Shown piece after piece: positions 1-12,221 of a stretch of DNA of 64,000 bases. Positions within the stretch are counted from its first letter, which is position 1, and each line of letters starts with the position of its first letter. A model generated the notes under the pieces. The model saw nothing but the letters and a program-made list of their open reading frames with translations. It did no database searches and was not told the origin of the DNA. The position numbers were made by a program, and so were the translations under genes. Where the stretch lies: positions 124,001 through 188,000 of the forward strand of contig JAQPZY010001689.1 in the NCBI GenBank assembly GCA_029931535.1. The letters are read 5' to 3'. Origin of the DNA: Margaritifera margaritifera. Lineage: Eukaryota; Mollusca; Bivalvia; Unionida; Margaritiferidae.

Positions 1-42
1 AAAATGTCACGTACGGTCAATGTATACTTCTTGACGTCATGG

Positions 43-354
43 TTATGTAGAGTTCCAAGTGTTTTCAGGCATATTTGTATCGCTGTAAACTGAAAGAAAA
101 CGTTGCATTGAGTAGTATAGATGTTGTTTCATGAAAGTTTCCAAAGTGTTCCGTATATTCGACTGAGAAATGCTTTTCCTCAAATAATTAGACTGCATAT
201 TTGTAAGCTGTTTTAGTGTTCCGGTACATTTTACATCACTAACATATTTAGCCAGCTCTTGTTTTGACTCTGTCTTGAATCTGAAGCTCTTCACAAAGTT
301 GATAGTCAATTTAACTGTTATTTCTGTACCTTCTGTCATACACGTATTAATCAT
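43..354 (-). pseudogene. Protein-primed DNA polymerase B fragment (DNA_pol_B_2 type)
   Basis: An open stretch of about 100 codons at the left edge. Its segment EITVKLTINFVKSFRF aligns without gaps, over roughly 30 residues, to the polB relic on the minus strand near 32.65 kb (EITVQRTLRSVDSFRL, then S..EL.K in both). That second locus is recognisable as DNA_pol_B_2 from its downstream motifs. The match covers the region between the exonuclease domain and the palm. No further polymerase motif is seen here, and the rest would lie outside the window or is lost. Moderate to low confidence, because the call rests on similarity to another relic inside this window. Confidence 0.4.
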
Positions 355-3300
355 GAAATCCTAATGAATGAATACTATATTTCATTTTTGTTGTTCTGTG
401 TGATTTTTGTTGTTTATTTATTTATTGTATGGATCATTTGTTAACCAATTGTTTTGAATGAATAGATGGATGTCAGAACCAGAGAAATTATGAAAAAAGC
501 AAGTGTATGTATTTTTTATATTTACAAATTTAAATTGCATACTGTGTATGCATTACCTCTGCACTTGCCTACTGAACAGCCGCGTTCTATTACATTGTTT
601 CAAGATGTTACACTTTATTAGCATGTTTTCTAAAAATAAAATCGCGTTCATCTTCCTTTGCAAAAAATATATAGGTTTTGCATTGTTTTGTATCACTTCT
701 TCGTACACTGGTTTTCGATTTTACTCAACACATAAAACAATAGTTGAATGCAATACAATTGTATGTAAACTACTTGTTTGTATCCCTTGTGGATTAATTT
801 AACATACAAACAGAACACTGACAGACTCTGTTTTTATGTTTTTGTTGTCTAGGATGATTATTTTAAATTGTGTATAAAATTCGCTTTTCACAGGTACAGT
901 GATACTTTCAAAAGCACAATAAACAACATCATGAATTTTAAATAATGGAAGAGCATAATCGGGAAAAGTGCTCTAGAGATTTTACTATCGTAATAACCAG
1001 AAGAGAACAAATGACCACCATCCTACAATTATTCCATAAGGAGTATGGATTAATTTTGTGGTTGTGGTCACCTCAAAAAAGAGTGCTAACGTCAGAGAAA
1101 GGTCAATTAGTGCAATAAAGGTCATTCATTATATAGTTTCGGGTCAACTGAACATGTTCTCATAAATAAGTAATGCTAATTGTTTTCTTTTTAGTAAATT
1201 TTCTAATTAGATTATCATAATGGTCTGCAAAACTAATATATTGTTATCAATCCGTCTCAGCTTCCATATTAATGCTTATCTGTTGTGTAAAAGACTTAAA
1301 ATATCTCCAGCGCAAGCCTGGGTGCAAGTACGATCTTGTCGTGCACATGTGCATTATCTTCCTCTACACTCATTTGTACATTTGCAGAGTAATAAATTAA
1401 TCTATGCCCAAGAAACTGCGCTATGTGTTTTACTTATAGAATAACCTGCCTAGTAGATTGAACTGCAAAATCAAAGTAAGTAAAATATATAATTGTTAGT
1501 CCTGTTGCAGTATGGTCTGCAGACCAATGCATGATGGTTGCTTGGTTGTGAGCCCGTTTAACATGTAGCAAGAGGGCGTCCCTAGTGGATAGCAAAAAAC
1601 TCTGGTGCCTGCATCAACACAGCGAGACGCAATTCAGTCAATGATGCGACGTTTGATGACGGATCATAATATTTGACAAGCAGCTTCTTATAATTGGATA
1701 GAATCTCTTCACCTAAATTACCAATTCTGAGGCCATCAATCAATGCAGTCCCTTACCGAATATATTCCAAACTGTTTTATTGCGATGGCCGGCTAACTGA
1801 CCAGTCATAATGATTATTGATTGAATACACTGACGTGTTTGTGCAATAGCAGCGTAGTACCCGACAACCCAACTGCAAAAACAAGACTCTTTTGATCTTT
1901 TCTTACAATTGTAGCTTATTCTAGTGACTGATGCTATATACAATTTACGAGATCAGATTATTAAAGAAGCGTCATTGTGTTGGAAACGGAACAACTACGT
2001 TATCCATTATCTTTCTAACTGCCTTCTTGTTGAAGGAATTTAGTTCCCACGTGCTCCCGATTGTTTCGATAAGGATCGAATGCATCTGTAACAGTGCTAG
2101 ATAAAATTATTAAGTTATTCGTTAAATTAACCTAATTACCTAAATCTCCAGGCGTAAGACCACGAGGAAGTTTCTTTGCACACGACCGATGTTATCGATG
2201 ATGAGATAAATGCATTGAGTTTGTACTGGGAAATGCTCCATAAAGATTTGTTCCCTCAAGTATATGTCCAACGTATTATTTATCATTTGGCTGAGGTTTA
2301 AAATACGCATATGCCTATGGAATGGATACTAGTTTACGCTCTAAGAACCATTTAAATGTTCCTCCACCCGACTGAAGCAAATCGTTTAAACTAATATTTC
2401 GATTGGACTTTATGGCTATGATTTTTGAATGGTTTTTAGTTTCTGGTAACTTATTTGCCTTTAATGTTTTATACGTTTGGCCTGCAGTATACCTTTCAGT
2501 GACAAAGGAATGCGTTGACGGCACAAATCTTTGATAGGCTGTAAAAAGTTCCATCGTTCATATTACAGGACAACATCATTGTTTGAACTGCAATTAAAAT
2601 TGTAATGATCCGGATAAATACGCAATATAGCTTACTTTCCTCTACAAATCAGTCTCATCTGCGTTATTATGATTGAAAAGATAGTAGCAGCGTTAGAAGG
2701 CAGAGTAGTTCCGCTGGAATCGCTGCAAACAATTTCACGCCTGAAGTCAGCCTTTCCGTCGTTTTTTTTTATATATTATTATTATTTTTAAACGACCCGC
2801 AGCGGCTCCAGTCGGCTTTTCCGCCCGAGCTCCATTTTATTAATGTCATGCTTCGGCTCCAACCGGCAAAACAAATAAGCATACCCCAGAAATAAGCCTA
2901 TCAGAACCATAATGGACGTCCCCTTACCCCCCACTCCTCTGGCACGAGTTTCTACTTATATAAATTAAATAGAGAAATAGCATAATTTGGTATAATGTAT
3001 TATGGTTTAGGATATACCCATAAATCATGGTTCAAGGAAAAACAGGTGTGCTTAGATTATAGTAGGCAGAAAAGAAATATACTGGGGAAAATATATGAAT
3101 GAGTATTGTGGTGTACATGCAGCAATGTTTACAAGAGGATGTATCGGTTTTTTTACCTATGCTGGAAATGTGGTACAGAAACATTGACAAATTATATGAT
3201 ATGTGCTAGCTATGGTGGTCCGTATGCCACAAGAGACATAAAGAGGTTAGGGACAGTGCAAGGAGGAATTTTAATAGAAGTATATGCGAACAACAAGCAA

Positions 3301-3404
3301 AGTATAACCCCATTGAGAAAAGTTAGTTTACATGAGATAAAAATATAGCATATAAACATATAGTAACTCCCATTGAGATAAGGGTTTTACATGAGATAAA
3401 GATA
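355..3404. other. Non-coding, AT-rich; no gene recognised
   Basis: I see only short chance reading frames on both strands. A more GC-rich patch at about 2690-2880 (repeated 'cggctcc' words around a run of T/TATTATT) may be part of an old repeat, but I cannot name it. Nothing supports an exon with good splice sites. Confidence 0.5.
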
Positions 3405-5834
3405 ATGCCACATGCACAACAAGCACGTGTATTGCGCGACGAGTTTGAAACATTGATCACTGTACTCCAAGAGCCGCACATCACTGCAGTCTCCGGTGAC
3501 TTCTCGTCCGCCTACGGGCACTTCGGCCTAAGGACAAGCATGCCCTGCAGCATGAATTTGGTCGCTTGGGCACTATTTAAATCAAGGAAGAAATCCTCTT
3601 TTATTTTGACAAGGTAGCGTTTCACCCTGTGTCTATTACCCAAAACCTAGACCTTGTTTGGCATCGTCGTCTTCGTGACGCCAAGGAAACGTTTGAAGTC
3701 GACGATGTTACACAAGTCTTTACAACGTTACGCATCGAAAAGAAAGACCCGCTATGAATTGGAGACCTTGACATTATACCAGAATACCAAGTATGAGGCG
3801 ATTGCCTAATCTTCAATAGCCAAATCCTTGTTGCGGCTGTTCCAACAGGCGAACATTTTCTCATTCGTATCAAGTTGATCGTCCAGGATGATGGGGATAA
3901 GGAGAAGTAGGAGGGGGAGAGGACGGTAGTAGACAAGACTGACCCGGTGAATACAAAAGAGAGCAGGGGCTCAAAGGTTGTTGAAATTACGCGTGATACG
4001 AAACCTGGACTTCTTACTGGTATTAACAAGTCTTACTATGAGAATGCGTATCCTGTGGCTGCAGTAGTGCATGGCCTCTACCCCATTTGAGAGCCCGACA
4101 TCAACAACCTGGCCCCTTTGGGAGTAAGCGACTTGAACTGCGTTGCGCAGCATGCAGTAGAACACTTTGAAAATGCCCTCAGAAGCCAAAGCCTTACAGA
4201 GGCCCGCCATACAAAATACGAAATGGGAAAGGCGAGTCCACGAGACAGGTGCAACCATCGACGATGTGGCTGAGCTGGAAAGAATACTCTGACGTGCAAT
4301 TATATTGTACGACGTAATTTTCAGCTGTTAGTGCAAACGAATCTAAATGCACGTCAGGTATCGACCGAGGCGAGCTAGACTTTCTCGCACGCAACTGCCG
4401 CGAGACAAACTCGATAGTTAGTTATGACAAGGCGCTCCTCGGGGACGTCATTCACGCACCTCTGAGTGTCCATGCTTGGCTACGTGGGCATTAACCTTAT
4501 CAAAATAATGCAAAGGGTTTCCTGCTCTTATAGCATGGGAATGCGGGTGGTGATGGGTTCTATTTACATCAAACCGGAGCACCTGTCCCGACTAGATTTC
4601 AAGCCTATGCACAGGAAGGGCCCATTTGATACGAATGTGACGCCCTTTTATGCCAACTCCAGAACAGCAAGCAGAGCAAAACAATAATCTCCTCTTGTGG
4701 GTGTGGCGTGTTAAGGATGAGAAACTCCTGGTCCCCAGTGATAGTACAGCCTACATGCTTAAACCCGGGTACAGGACGTCGTTTCTTGGAGCAGAGCAAG
4801 TGCTAGCCTCAACAGTTCCCAGGACCGATGATCCGTTGGCAACGCACCGCTTATCCTATCTAAACGGCGGAGGAGACTCTGGTAAGATGAGATTCGCAAT
4901 CGTCGTCTTTCGTAACCGCAACCCGCTTGCTCTTACCTCAACCCATCAACTCACAAAAAGATGCGCAAGGCCCTTCTCACCTGCCGTGGCTTGGGTTCCT
5001 CTCTGGAGATCGGAAGCCTGCTGACATGCTCATGATTTTCCGCACAGCGGTGCGTGATAGGGCGCAGCAACTATTAATAGAACGACATAAAAAATGTAAA
5101 ATAAAAACAAATACATTTAAGGTACACCGGTTCCACTATTGTACTACCCACAGGATAGCTAGGCCCAAAATATCACTGTTACAGTCCTTGGGATAAACAA
5201 GCAGCAAGAGCTTGTGCTGAACGATATTGTCAAGGTGAGCATAGCAGCTGCCGAGCGCGCTGTCCTGTTCTGCAAAGAGAACTGCTGGAGTTTTGACAAT
5301 GCAATTACTATGCACAGCTCTCAGGGATTTACCATACAAAATACCCGCAAGGTATGGATTGTTGACGACTACTTTCAATGGTCCCATTTCGCGTATTTGG
5401 CTGTGTCCAGCGGGAAGTACCTGTCTCAGCTCGAGCGTGTCGCTACGCTACCGGCTGAGTGCGCCGAGGTTAAGCAGCCGGAATGACGATCTACTAAGCA
5501 GAAATTCCGCTGGGCTGTCCAGAAGAAACTTGTTGCATATAAGCAGCAGGACAAGGTCCGTGGTCATATTGTAACCAGTACAGGCGCGTTCAAGGTCGAC
5601 GACGTGCTTCACTTTAAACAACATCAAAATAACCGCTGTGCCGTCTGCAACATCGAAATGTTCAGTGTAGACCGCCTGAAAAAACTCCCAAGGACACTCG
5701 AATGGCAATGTGAGGTGACCTGTTTGGAATGCAACCTCAAAAGACGGGCTCCGCCGCTTTGTTCCACGGTTCTAGAGGACAAGCAAGATAGTGGTTTCGA
5801 CCTCAGCGAATCTTCACACACAAACGTGCGTTAA
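3405..5834 (+). pseudogene. Relic polymerase/SF1-helicase polyprotein (relic A)
   Basis: Many consecutive fragments on the plus strand in shifting frames belong to one large replication protein. About 4000-4280 reads DINNLAPLGVSDLNCVAQ and on through an exonuclease-like N-terminal part. About 4857-4893 holds a P-loop (YLNGGGDSGK, with K then M where Thr is usual). About 5030-5100 reads RTAVRDRAQQLLIERHKK. About 5290-5450 carries superfamily-1 helicase motifs V/VI (AITMHSSQGFTI, then VWIVDDYFQWSHFAYLAVS). About 5500-5800 carries a CxxC-containing tail (CAVCNIEM, then CLECNLKR). The central helicase motifs between P-loop and C-terminus are deleted. The arrangement matches a helicase family that is very abundant in virus-like elements of marine invertebrates and some fungi. 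Stops and frameshifts are frequent, so it is dead. The helicase identity is fairly sure; the polymerase part is an inference. Confidence 0.65.
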
Positions 5835-6107
5835 GACTCTGCACCGTCGGTATTAAGCAGATAATATAGTACGGGAAATCAACCACACGTTCATGTATTT
5901 ACGGACCACACAGGGTCAGTGACGCGCCTTTCAGCTCTAAGTATTATAGCGTGGCTGGTGGTGTACAAAATATGAAGCCACCACGTCACACCAGGTTAAG
6001 AGCGGGGAGCTTGAACAAACTGGTAGGACAATGGTGGGTCTGTGCGCAGAAGTAGCTTACCAAAATTCATAGACCTTTGCTCGAAGCTCAGCTTTAATGA
6101 TATTGTT

Positions 6108-6600
6108 TTATCTTAACGTGTTCCTAAATAAGTATTCGTCTTCGCAGTAAAAGAAGTCTATCCACGATGTCTGCTTGCAAAAGTCACATACAAAGAAATA
6201 GTACTTTAGTGTTAAGACCCAAACGCTAACGCCGGCATGGTGGCTGACATAGGCTAGCTTAGTAAGGGCTGTTTCCTTATGTCGGACGCTAGAAAGAAAG
6301 GCACACAAATTGGTATTCTAAATCATAGCCTCAGGGTTGACTAGAAATACTGCCTCGTCCTTTATACAGCAAGCCCACGGCCTGTTGTGTGCCTTGTTTA
6401 GCAGTACAGTAGGGCAGACGATGACGGTACAATCAAAGTGGCCCTTAAATGCCGATTCGAGTAGTTCACAGGCAAACACGCTCTTGCCGCAGCCACGGCA
6501 GCCCACGATGATGGCGCAGTGTAGCTGTAAGTTATCAAAGATCGCATTGCACCTACGTTCAGCGTCGCATTTGTGCTGCCTGGTAGATGACCGATACAAA
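6108..6600 (-). pseudogene. Relic FtsK/HerA-type genome-packaging ATPase (relic A)
   Basis: The minus strand gives a P-loop in the context LHCAIIVGCRGCGKSVFACE near 6480-6540, followed by DCTVIVCPTVLLN. After a frame change near 6310 it gives LTKLAYVSHHAGVSVWVLT and a C-terminal WIDFFYCEDEYLFRN. The order of Walker A, a strand, a region where Walker B would sit, then the LxxLA..H..SVWVLT motif is typical of A32-like packaging ATPases of Polinton-like viruses, in which the enzyme pumps DNA into capsids. At least one frameshift and loss around Walker B make it a pseudogene. It sits beside a capsid gene relic in the same orientation, as expected for a virion module. Confidence 0.65.
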
Positions 6601-6719
6601 TTATCTATTTTGTATGCTGACCTGTACGTCCATGATGATGTATATGTACATGTTTAACACTCTGCCGCCTGGGTAGTCTTTTGACTTTGCAGCGTTATCC
6701 TCTCGCTCGCGTTTTCGAT

Positions 6720-7760
6720 GCGTCTTTATGATCCGTGGAGCGTGTGCGGTCTTCCGTTGTCCTCATATCGATGACAACGGCAAACTGGTTTTGGTAAAAG
6801 GCAGCAACATCAATCAACAGCAACTTCGAGTCCTGGATAGACTCCATCGACATTATTTTTAGAGCCTCTTCCCACCGCCGGTATCTAGCTTGCTCCTGGG
6901 CATAGATCTGGTTTGGGATGTCATCGAAGTCGCAAGCACCTTATTAATAAAGGGATTGTTTATATACTCGGTATAACGCGCAAACTCACCCCTCTTTGTC
7001 GCATCCTCGACAAGGAAAACTATTGTCTTCATGCTTTTTGCCATTGTGTTCAGGTTGATGTTCCACGTATTGACTTTTTAATTCACTACCATCCCGCGAT
7101 GGCGCAGCAATCGGAAGTACAACTTTTACCATGTACTGCTGCTTGAATATGCCTGCGAGTTCTTCGTGGGTCACACTGTCGTACTCCAGAGAGATACCGC
7201 TGATGGTGAAGCACCCTCCCTCCACCATTTCTGCTCCCGATCACCTGTCGTAGTCGTTAAACGTTAGCTCGAATGTGAGGTGGTCTGAAAGGCCGGACTG
7301 GTGGTATGGCATGTGATCACTGAGCAGTTCAGAGTCGAGAGGCACATAGAAGAGTTCCGAATTGCGTCAGAGATAGACGCATCGGGCTGGGTATCAGCGA
7401 TGGTATTGATATCGCCGACACGTACATAGGCAGAGTTGGCGTTTTGTATAACCTGATAGGCAGCGTTAGTCCACTTTTTTCTGTCAGCCATAGATCCTTG
7501 TAGACGCTCCAAACATCGACATCGTCAATGCAGGTTAATTCGTTTCCTTCAAGCTTTAAACTGATCTTTTTGACGATGGCACCACCCAGGTCTTTTTACA
7601 ATTGTACGGTTGGCGTCTGGCCCTGGTGAACTGCCCCACAAAGCAACTGTTAATGCCAGCCTAGCGGTGCCGGGCACACTGGTATCGTTTCTGGTGAGGT
7701 TTGGAAATCTAACAATAGGCTACTGGTTTTGGTACAAGGAGCTTAGGTTATTAGTCATAG
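6720..7760 (-). pseudogene. Relic double-jelly-roll major capsid protein (relic A)
   Basis: Fragments in three frames read in order on the minus strand. They include DANRTIVK; LGGAIVKKISLKLEGNE followed by DVDVWSVYKDLW (about 7480-7600); YVPLDSELLSDHMPYHQSGL; LTFELTFNDYDR (about 7270-7300); CFTISGISLEYDSVTHEELA (about 7150-7220); TMAKSMKTIVFLVEDAT (about 7000-7045); NNPFINKV; and finally LLIDVAAFYQNQFAVVIDMR (about 6780-6850). The succession 'I.VK.I.VKL.G', 'YKDLW', 'FNDY' and 'ISLE.D.VT..ELA' is that of a hexon-like capsid protein of Polinton-like or large DNA virus-like elements. It differs clearly from the capsid protein of element C. At least two frameshifts are seen, and the N-terminus is not resolved. 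Confidence 0.6.
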
Positions 7761-8196
7761 ACGGCGTTCCGGATCATGCGCACGGCGGAAGGACCGAAAT
7801 GAGTCAAATTTGTTTTCGTATTGTGACATTTAACATATTACAATTCGTGTGTCACTTCTTTAATGTAGAGCTTATCCGTTAACACTTGATGTTGAAATGG
7901 AAGATTTTGATAGATAGGGAGATGATATCAAAAATGAAATAGGATATACTTCATTTACCGACCCTACCAATGATCATTATCAGAAGACGCAGGATTTGAA
8001 AAGCCGGCTAAAAATCTTCGTGGCGACGACCTGATAATAGCTAAAAATGAAGTTTGCAATAAAAGAGTCGATTAATATTTTTAGGCAAACGGTATAGAAA
8101 ACAGGCTGGACAGTATGCACGTTGTTCAAAAGCGGAGAAACCTAAAGGCCGCAAGTCCAACCGGAATACTATCCACGACTAGTTATGTCGGCATCG

Positions 8197-8822
8197 TTAT
8201 CTTCGGCTTCTTTTGATACCTGCACATTTTGTTTGTGCCGTTGTCCAGACCGACACGTCTTGCTTGGGCGGGTGAAAGCCAACCTCTTTATGTTTCATTG
8301 GCTGCGGATGTTGGGGTGCACTTTGCACTTGCGCTAACATCCTGATCAAATTAATATCGACGTTGGTGCTTATCGTGATGTTGTCGTCCGCCATAAGAAA
8401 GTCATCTAGCAGTCTGCCGTTCCAGAGTACCAATTGTCCACAACATTCTTTCAATTGATGAAAGGTAGCTCGTACTTATCGGCTATATCAATAAATCTGG
8501 TCCAGAACGAAACGCCATAACGAAAAATACACGTCGATGTTAAGCAACAAGTCGTGGATCTGCGCTCTATCTGAATCGCTATAGTTAAAGACACCGCCAA
8601 CATTTTATCTCACGTCGCTATTAACGCAAAGCCCTTGTGGTAAAACGTCCCTTCCGCACTAGTGCTGATTCTGACAATGAATGTATGGTTGACTGATCCT
8701 CTAGTTTGACCGGTAGCTCTCGAACTGGCAATTTCCACTTGCCGTAGTATCAGTGTAGCGCTCTGAGAGATTTCGTTCAGCCCAGGATGATGCAGCGTTT
8801 CGGCTGCGCTTGCTAACAACAT
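8197..8822 (-). pseudogene. Relic protein of relic A, function unknown
   Basis: Two minus-strand open stretches (8610-8822 and 8197-8454) with balanced codon use lie directly upstream of the capsid relic in the same orientation. They contain FIVRISTSAEGTFYHKGF and CCGQLVLWNGRLLDDFLMAD, and end in a basic KRSRR tail. They look like one gene broken by a frameshift near 8500-8600. I do not recognise the family. Position suggests a virion or packaging function, which is inference only. Confidence 0.3.
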
Positions 8823-8849
8823 ATTTATTGTGAAATTGACCCCAACCAG

Positions 8850-9725
8850 CCGGCCGCGATCAGTTGACTATCCCTATAGGTATTACAACATTAATACTCT
8901 AGTAAAGGTAGAGCAGTCTTCCATTCCTAGAATGACTGCCGACTACAACGTGGCGACCTGGCTGGTCAGCATCACGCTCACTGACCCAAACTATTAGCTC
9001 TGTATCGAGGCACTCGCCCCAATAGTTAGATTTGAAGACTTACACGAATTTTACGGAGCTGGCAAGCACACGGTACTCAATGCCCCAACGTGCACCAACC
9101 TCCCATGGCTTTATGTCCACCATGAATAAATAAATTCAACTAAAATTATTGTTGATATAAATAATAGCACCCTGCTACAAGGTATTCGTGCGAATGGTGA
9201 GTCCTATTGGGAGTCGCGTACTGTCACCTATTGGTGTAGATTGCGTGACGGCGGCATCCAAGAGCTCTAGATACGCATCTTATACGAAAGATATTCGCCC
9301 GTTAATATGCTGGAATGCACCATCACCCTCGACATTAAAGAAAAGTGCGATAAAAAGTACTAGCACACTTTGCGTCTACTCGGCCATGGATTCTTTAGTA
9401 ACAGCGTTGCTAGTACCTTCGGACCATCGCCTCAATTTAATGTCGACCAGATGCTGAAAGTCTCAGCCACATGGCGGGCAGTGCTAGCTCTGCCAGCGCA
9501 AGCGCAAAAACAGGGCCGCCTAAAAGGTGGATTTGAGATTGGGGATGAAAAGCAGATGTACATTGAACACTGGGGTTACATTGAGCATTCTAAGCCAACC
9601 CGCGAACAGATGGGGTTAATTGCGCTTTCGGTCTCACAACAACAGTTTAAAGTACTGCCCTCGGGGACTCGGGCGATTGTTACTAAAATGATAACGTGGT
9701 ATTTAGCGAAACGTCATCTGCGATA
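8850..9725 (+). pseudogene. Relic protein of relic A, function unknown (plus strand)
   Basis: A plus-strand stretch stays protein-like across several stops and frame changes. Examples are YYNINTLVKVEQSSIPRM, YNVATWLVSITLTDPNY, then after a stop ALAPIVRFEDLHEFYGAGK, NGESYWESRTVTYW, and a longer open part at 9370-9726 with GGFEIGDEKQMYIEHWGYIE. Base composition is richer in GC than the surrounding host DNA, like the rest of relic A. The family is not recognised; a capsid-associated role is possible given the neighbours. Confidence 0.3.
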
Positions 9726-10179
9726 ACATTTACTTCTGAGTATATAGGGATCTCTATCACTTGTCACACCAGCAGGATAAAACAGAGTTACATTCGAAAA
9801 GACGCGCTTAGCTGTATCATAGTAATCGGCCAGAAAAACAAACAGTCGGTGAACTTGCGAAGAGAGGGCATGGTATTTGTGACTCTGGGTGAACGTGTTG
9901 GCGGGCGTGTTGAAGATTGTGTTATTTCCGGATCTAGTAATATCAAAGAAACTTGCGTATTTTTGTACTTCTTCATTTCTTACTGTATACAGGTTAGAGG
10001 TGCATGTCTGTTGGAGAACTAACTCCCCTATCCTCCAGATCAATTACACTTTCACATCACGCTGCTTATAGAGGAATTGTGATATCGCCATACCCAAAAA
10101 TCCAAGAAACACGAAATTGTTTCCTGAAAAAGATCTGTGAGGCTGAAACCTCCTTACAGACAGAAGCTGAATAGCTGCG

Positions 10180-10611
10180 CACTAAACGCGGTGGATGGTT
10201 CTGACACCACACTGTCTGTGGGCACTGTTGCGGCGGGTAATGGGATATTGACAACAATCATTGCTGCCTCCATTGCAATTGACCTTGAGATCACAGCTTT
10301 AACATGTGTTCTAACTTCTGTAGCTAACACTTTTATCAGCCTACGACTACCCATAAAAGCCAAAAAGCACGATGAAATCCATGTTTTGGCCGAAACAAAG
10401 CTAAAGACAATCGCAAACGACATATCTCAGGCGCTACGCAACAACGCCATCTCCGAGGAAGAGTTCAAGCTTATCCTCGATGAAGTCGACAAATGTACAA
10501 CCATACACTTCGGTTGTAATAGACGAAGTGGAAACAAATGAAGTAATAAGCCGCAGAAGAGCCGAAGCTCGCGAGGAGATCATGAAAAATCTCGCTAGTA
10601 ATTCATGGTAA
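10180..10611 (+). pseudogene. Small hydrophobic/helical protein of Polinton-like elements (relic A)
   Basis: The plus strand encodes a hydrophobic first half (VGTVAAGNGILTTIIAASIA, then ITALTCVLTSVANTFISL), predicted as two membrane segments. A charged helical second half follows (KAKKHDEIHVLAETKLKTIA, then SEEEFKLILDEVDK). After a frameshift near 10,505 it continues as VIDEVETNEVISRRRAEARE and ends in a stop at 10,609-10,611. I recognise this as a small protein that recurs in invertebrate genomes within the same kind of element as relic A. Its function is unknown. The single frameshift makes this the best preserved gene of relic A. Confidence 0.5.
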
Positions 10612-11957
10612 GCTGTTTATGTTGTCTGTCGGAACGACGTAACCGTTGAAACGACGGCTTTCTGACTCAAGGCTTATTCCCAGCCCACTTCCAGCATACG
10701 ATTGTACTTTTCAATGACAGGCGGACAACAATATGTGGCCAAAGTGGCCTATATTTGCCTTTTCGCCTACTGTTTTAATAAATTTAAAAGAATGGTAGCC
10801 ATCTTACGTGCCGCCGCCTTCATTCGATATGGCCTGCAGATTGATAGTAGAAAGTCGTGAACTACCAATGCCACTGTCAACATTTGTTGGAACAACTACC
10901 TGTTTTGATGAGTAAATTCCAAACCCAGCCACAAAGCTGTCTCAGCAAGAGTAACCAAAGACACCAAGGCATCAAGAAGAAAGTACCCGGTGCACATTTT
11001 GACCAGAATACTACGACATTTAAAAATGTAAAACTTAATTTAAATGTTTTATGCTGCGCTTACATACTCAGTCCAATAGGACTACAGTAGGAAGGTCACA
11101 GAATGCTTTGGAGACATCATTACATCCAGTATAAAAATTTTTGGAGAACTGTCAGCTACAGTTGAACCAAGGCCAACGAAAAAGCTATTCTTTTTTAAAA
11201 TATGAATACTCGTGTAATCAGAGCAACGCAGTAGTAAATCGAAGGCAAAAACGTAAGTTTAGACATCCAAACAGATGTCTGAAACGCACTTTCAACAATT
11301 AAACTTTGATGACCTCCATATTCAAAGTCTTGTTATTTTATTATTATGTACTACTTAACAGCACCATCTCCGGGTGAAAGTTCGTATGTGCTTTTAATGA
11401 ATACAAAAAGATTGTCAAGTGGATGTTTGAACAAAAGTCAATGACCCGCTCTCCAAACGAAGAAACTAATTAGTGTCTACACAATATTTGCACCGACCTC
11501 GGACGGGGCAATATTTATTTTTTGTTTAATATTTTTTTTTCTTTCTTCTAAAGTAGAGACGCCCCAAAAACCCAAGCCGGCTCTGGGGGTGGGCCATAAA
11601 ATGTGCATGCTACTATGATCTTTATCTGACCATTGAATACTAGATAATATGACTACTCTACTAGACAAAGTTAAAATTCATCATTCAATATCTTAAGTAA
11701 GGGTCGTTGCTTTATTTTGGATAGGTCATCCAGTCCAAAAAGCAACTGCAACAATGTTTGCATTATATGGACTGTTTGTTAAGTTTAATTAACTAATGTG
11801 AAAACAACCTTAATGATTGATGAGATAGAAAATTAAGTGTTTATTCCATCTGCACTTAATGATCTTACTGGCCCTTTATTCTTTAAATGCAAGTGACCAC
11901 CCCACTGGATGAGTCACAATACATTAATTCGAATGCATATAATGTGGGCCACTTTTC

Positions 11958-11960
<3 letters not shown>
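10612..11960. other. Non-coding stretch, nothing recognised
   Basis: Only short open frames are present. I see no motif, splice-flanked exon or repeat until the (TA)n tract. Confidence 0.5.

Positions 11961-12034
<74 letters not shown>
11961..12034. repeat. (TA)n microsatellite
   Basis: About 37 uninterrupted TA units. The 'YIYIYI' reading frames on both strands are artefacts of this tract. Confidence 0.97.
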
Positions 12035-12037
<3 letters not shown>

Positions 12038-12089
12038 GACAATGCAACTTTTTTTTTTACACCTACACTAATTGACGTGTGTATGAACT

Positions 12090-12221
12090 TTGCATTCTCA
12101 GTAAAAGTCACCACCACGCTTGCTTAATAAGGTTTGCACTCTCAGTAAAAGTCACCAACACCCTTGCTGAATAAGGTTTGCACTCTCAGTAAAAGTCACC
12201 ACCACGCTTGCTGAATAACGT
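12090..12221. repeat. 44-bp tandem repeat, three copies
   Basis: The word 'cagtaaaagtcacc' recurs at 12,099, 12,143 and 12,187, giving a 44-bp period. The copies differ at a few positions. Confidence 0.85.
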
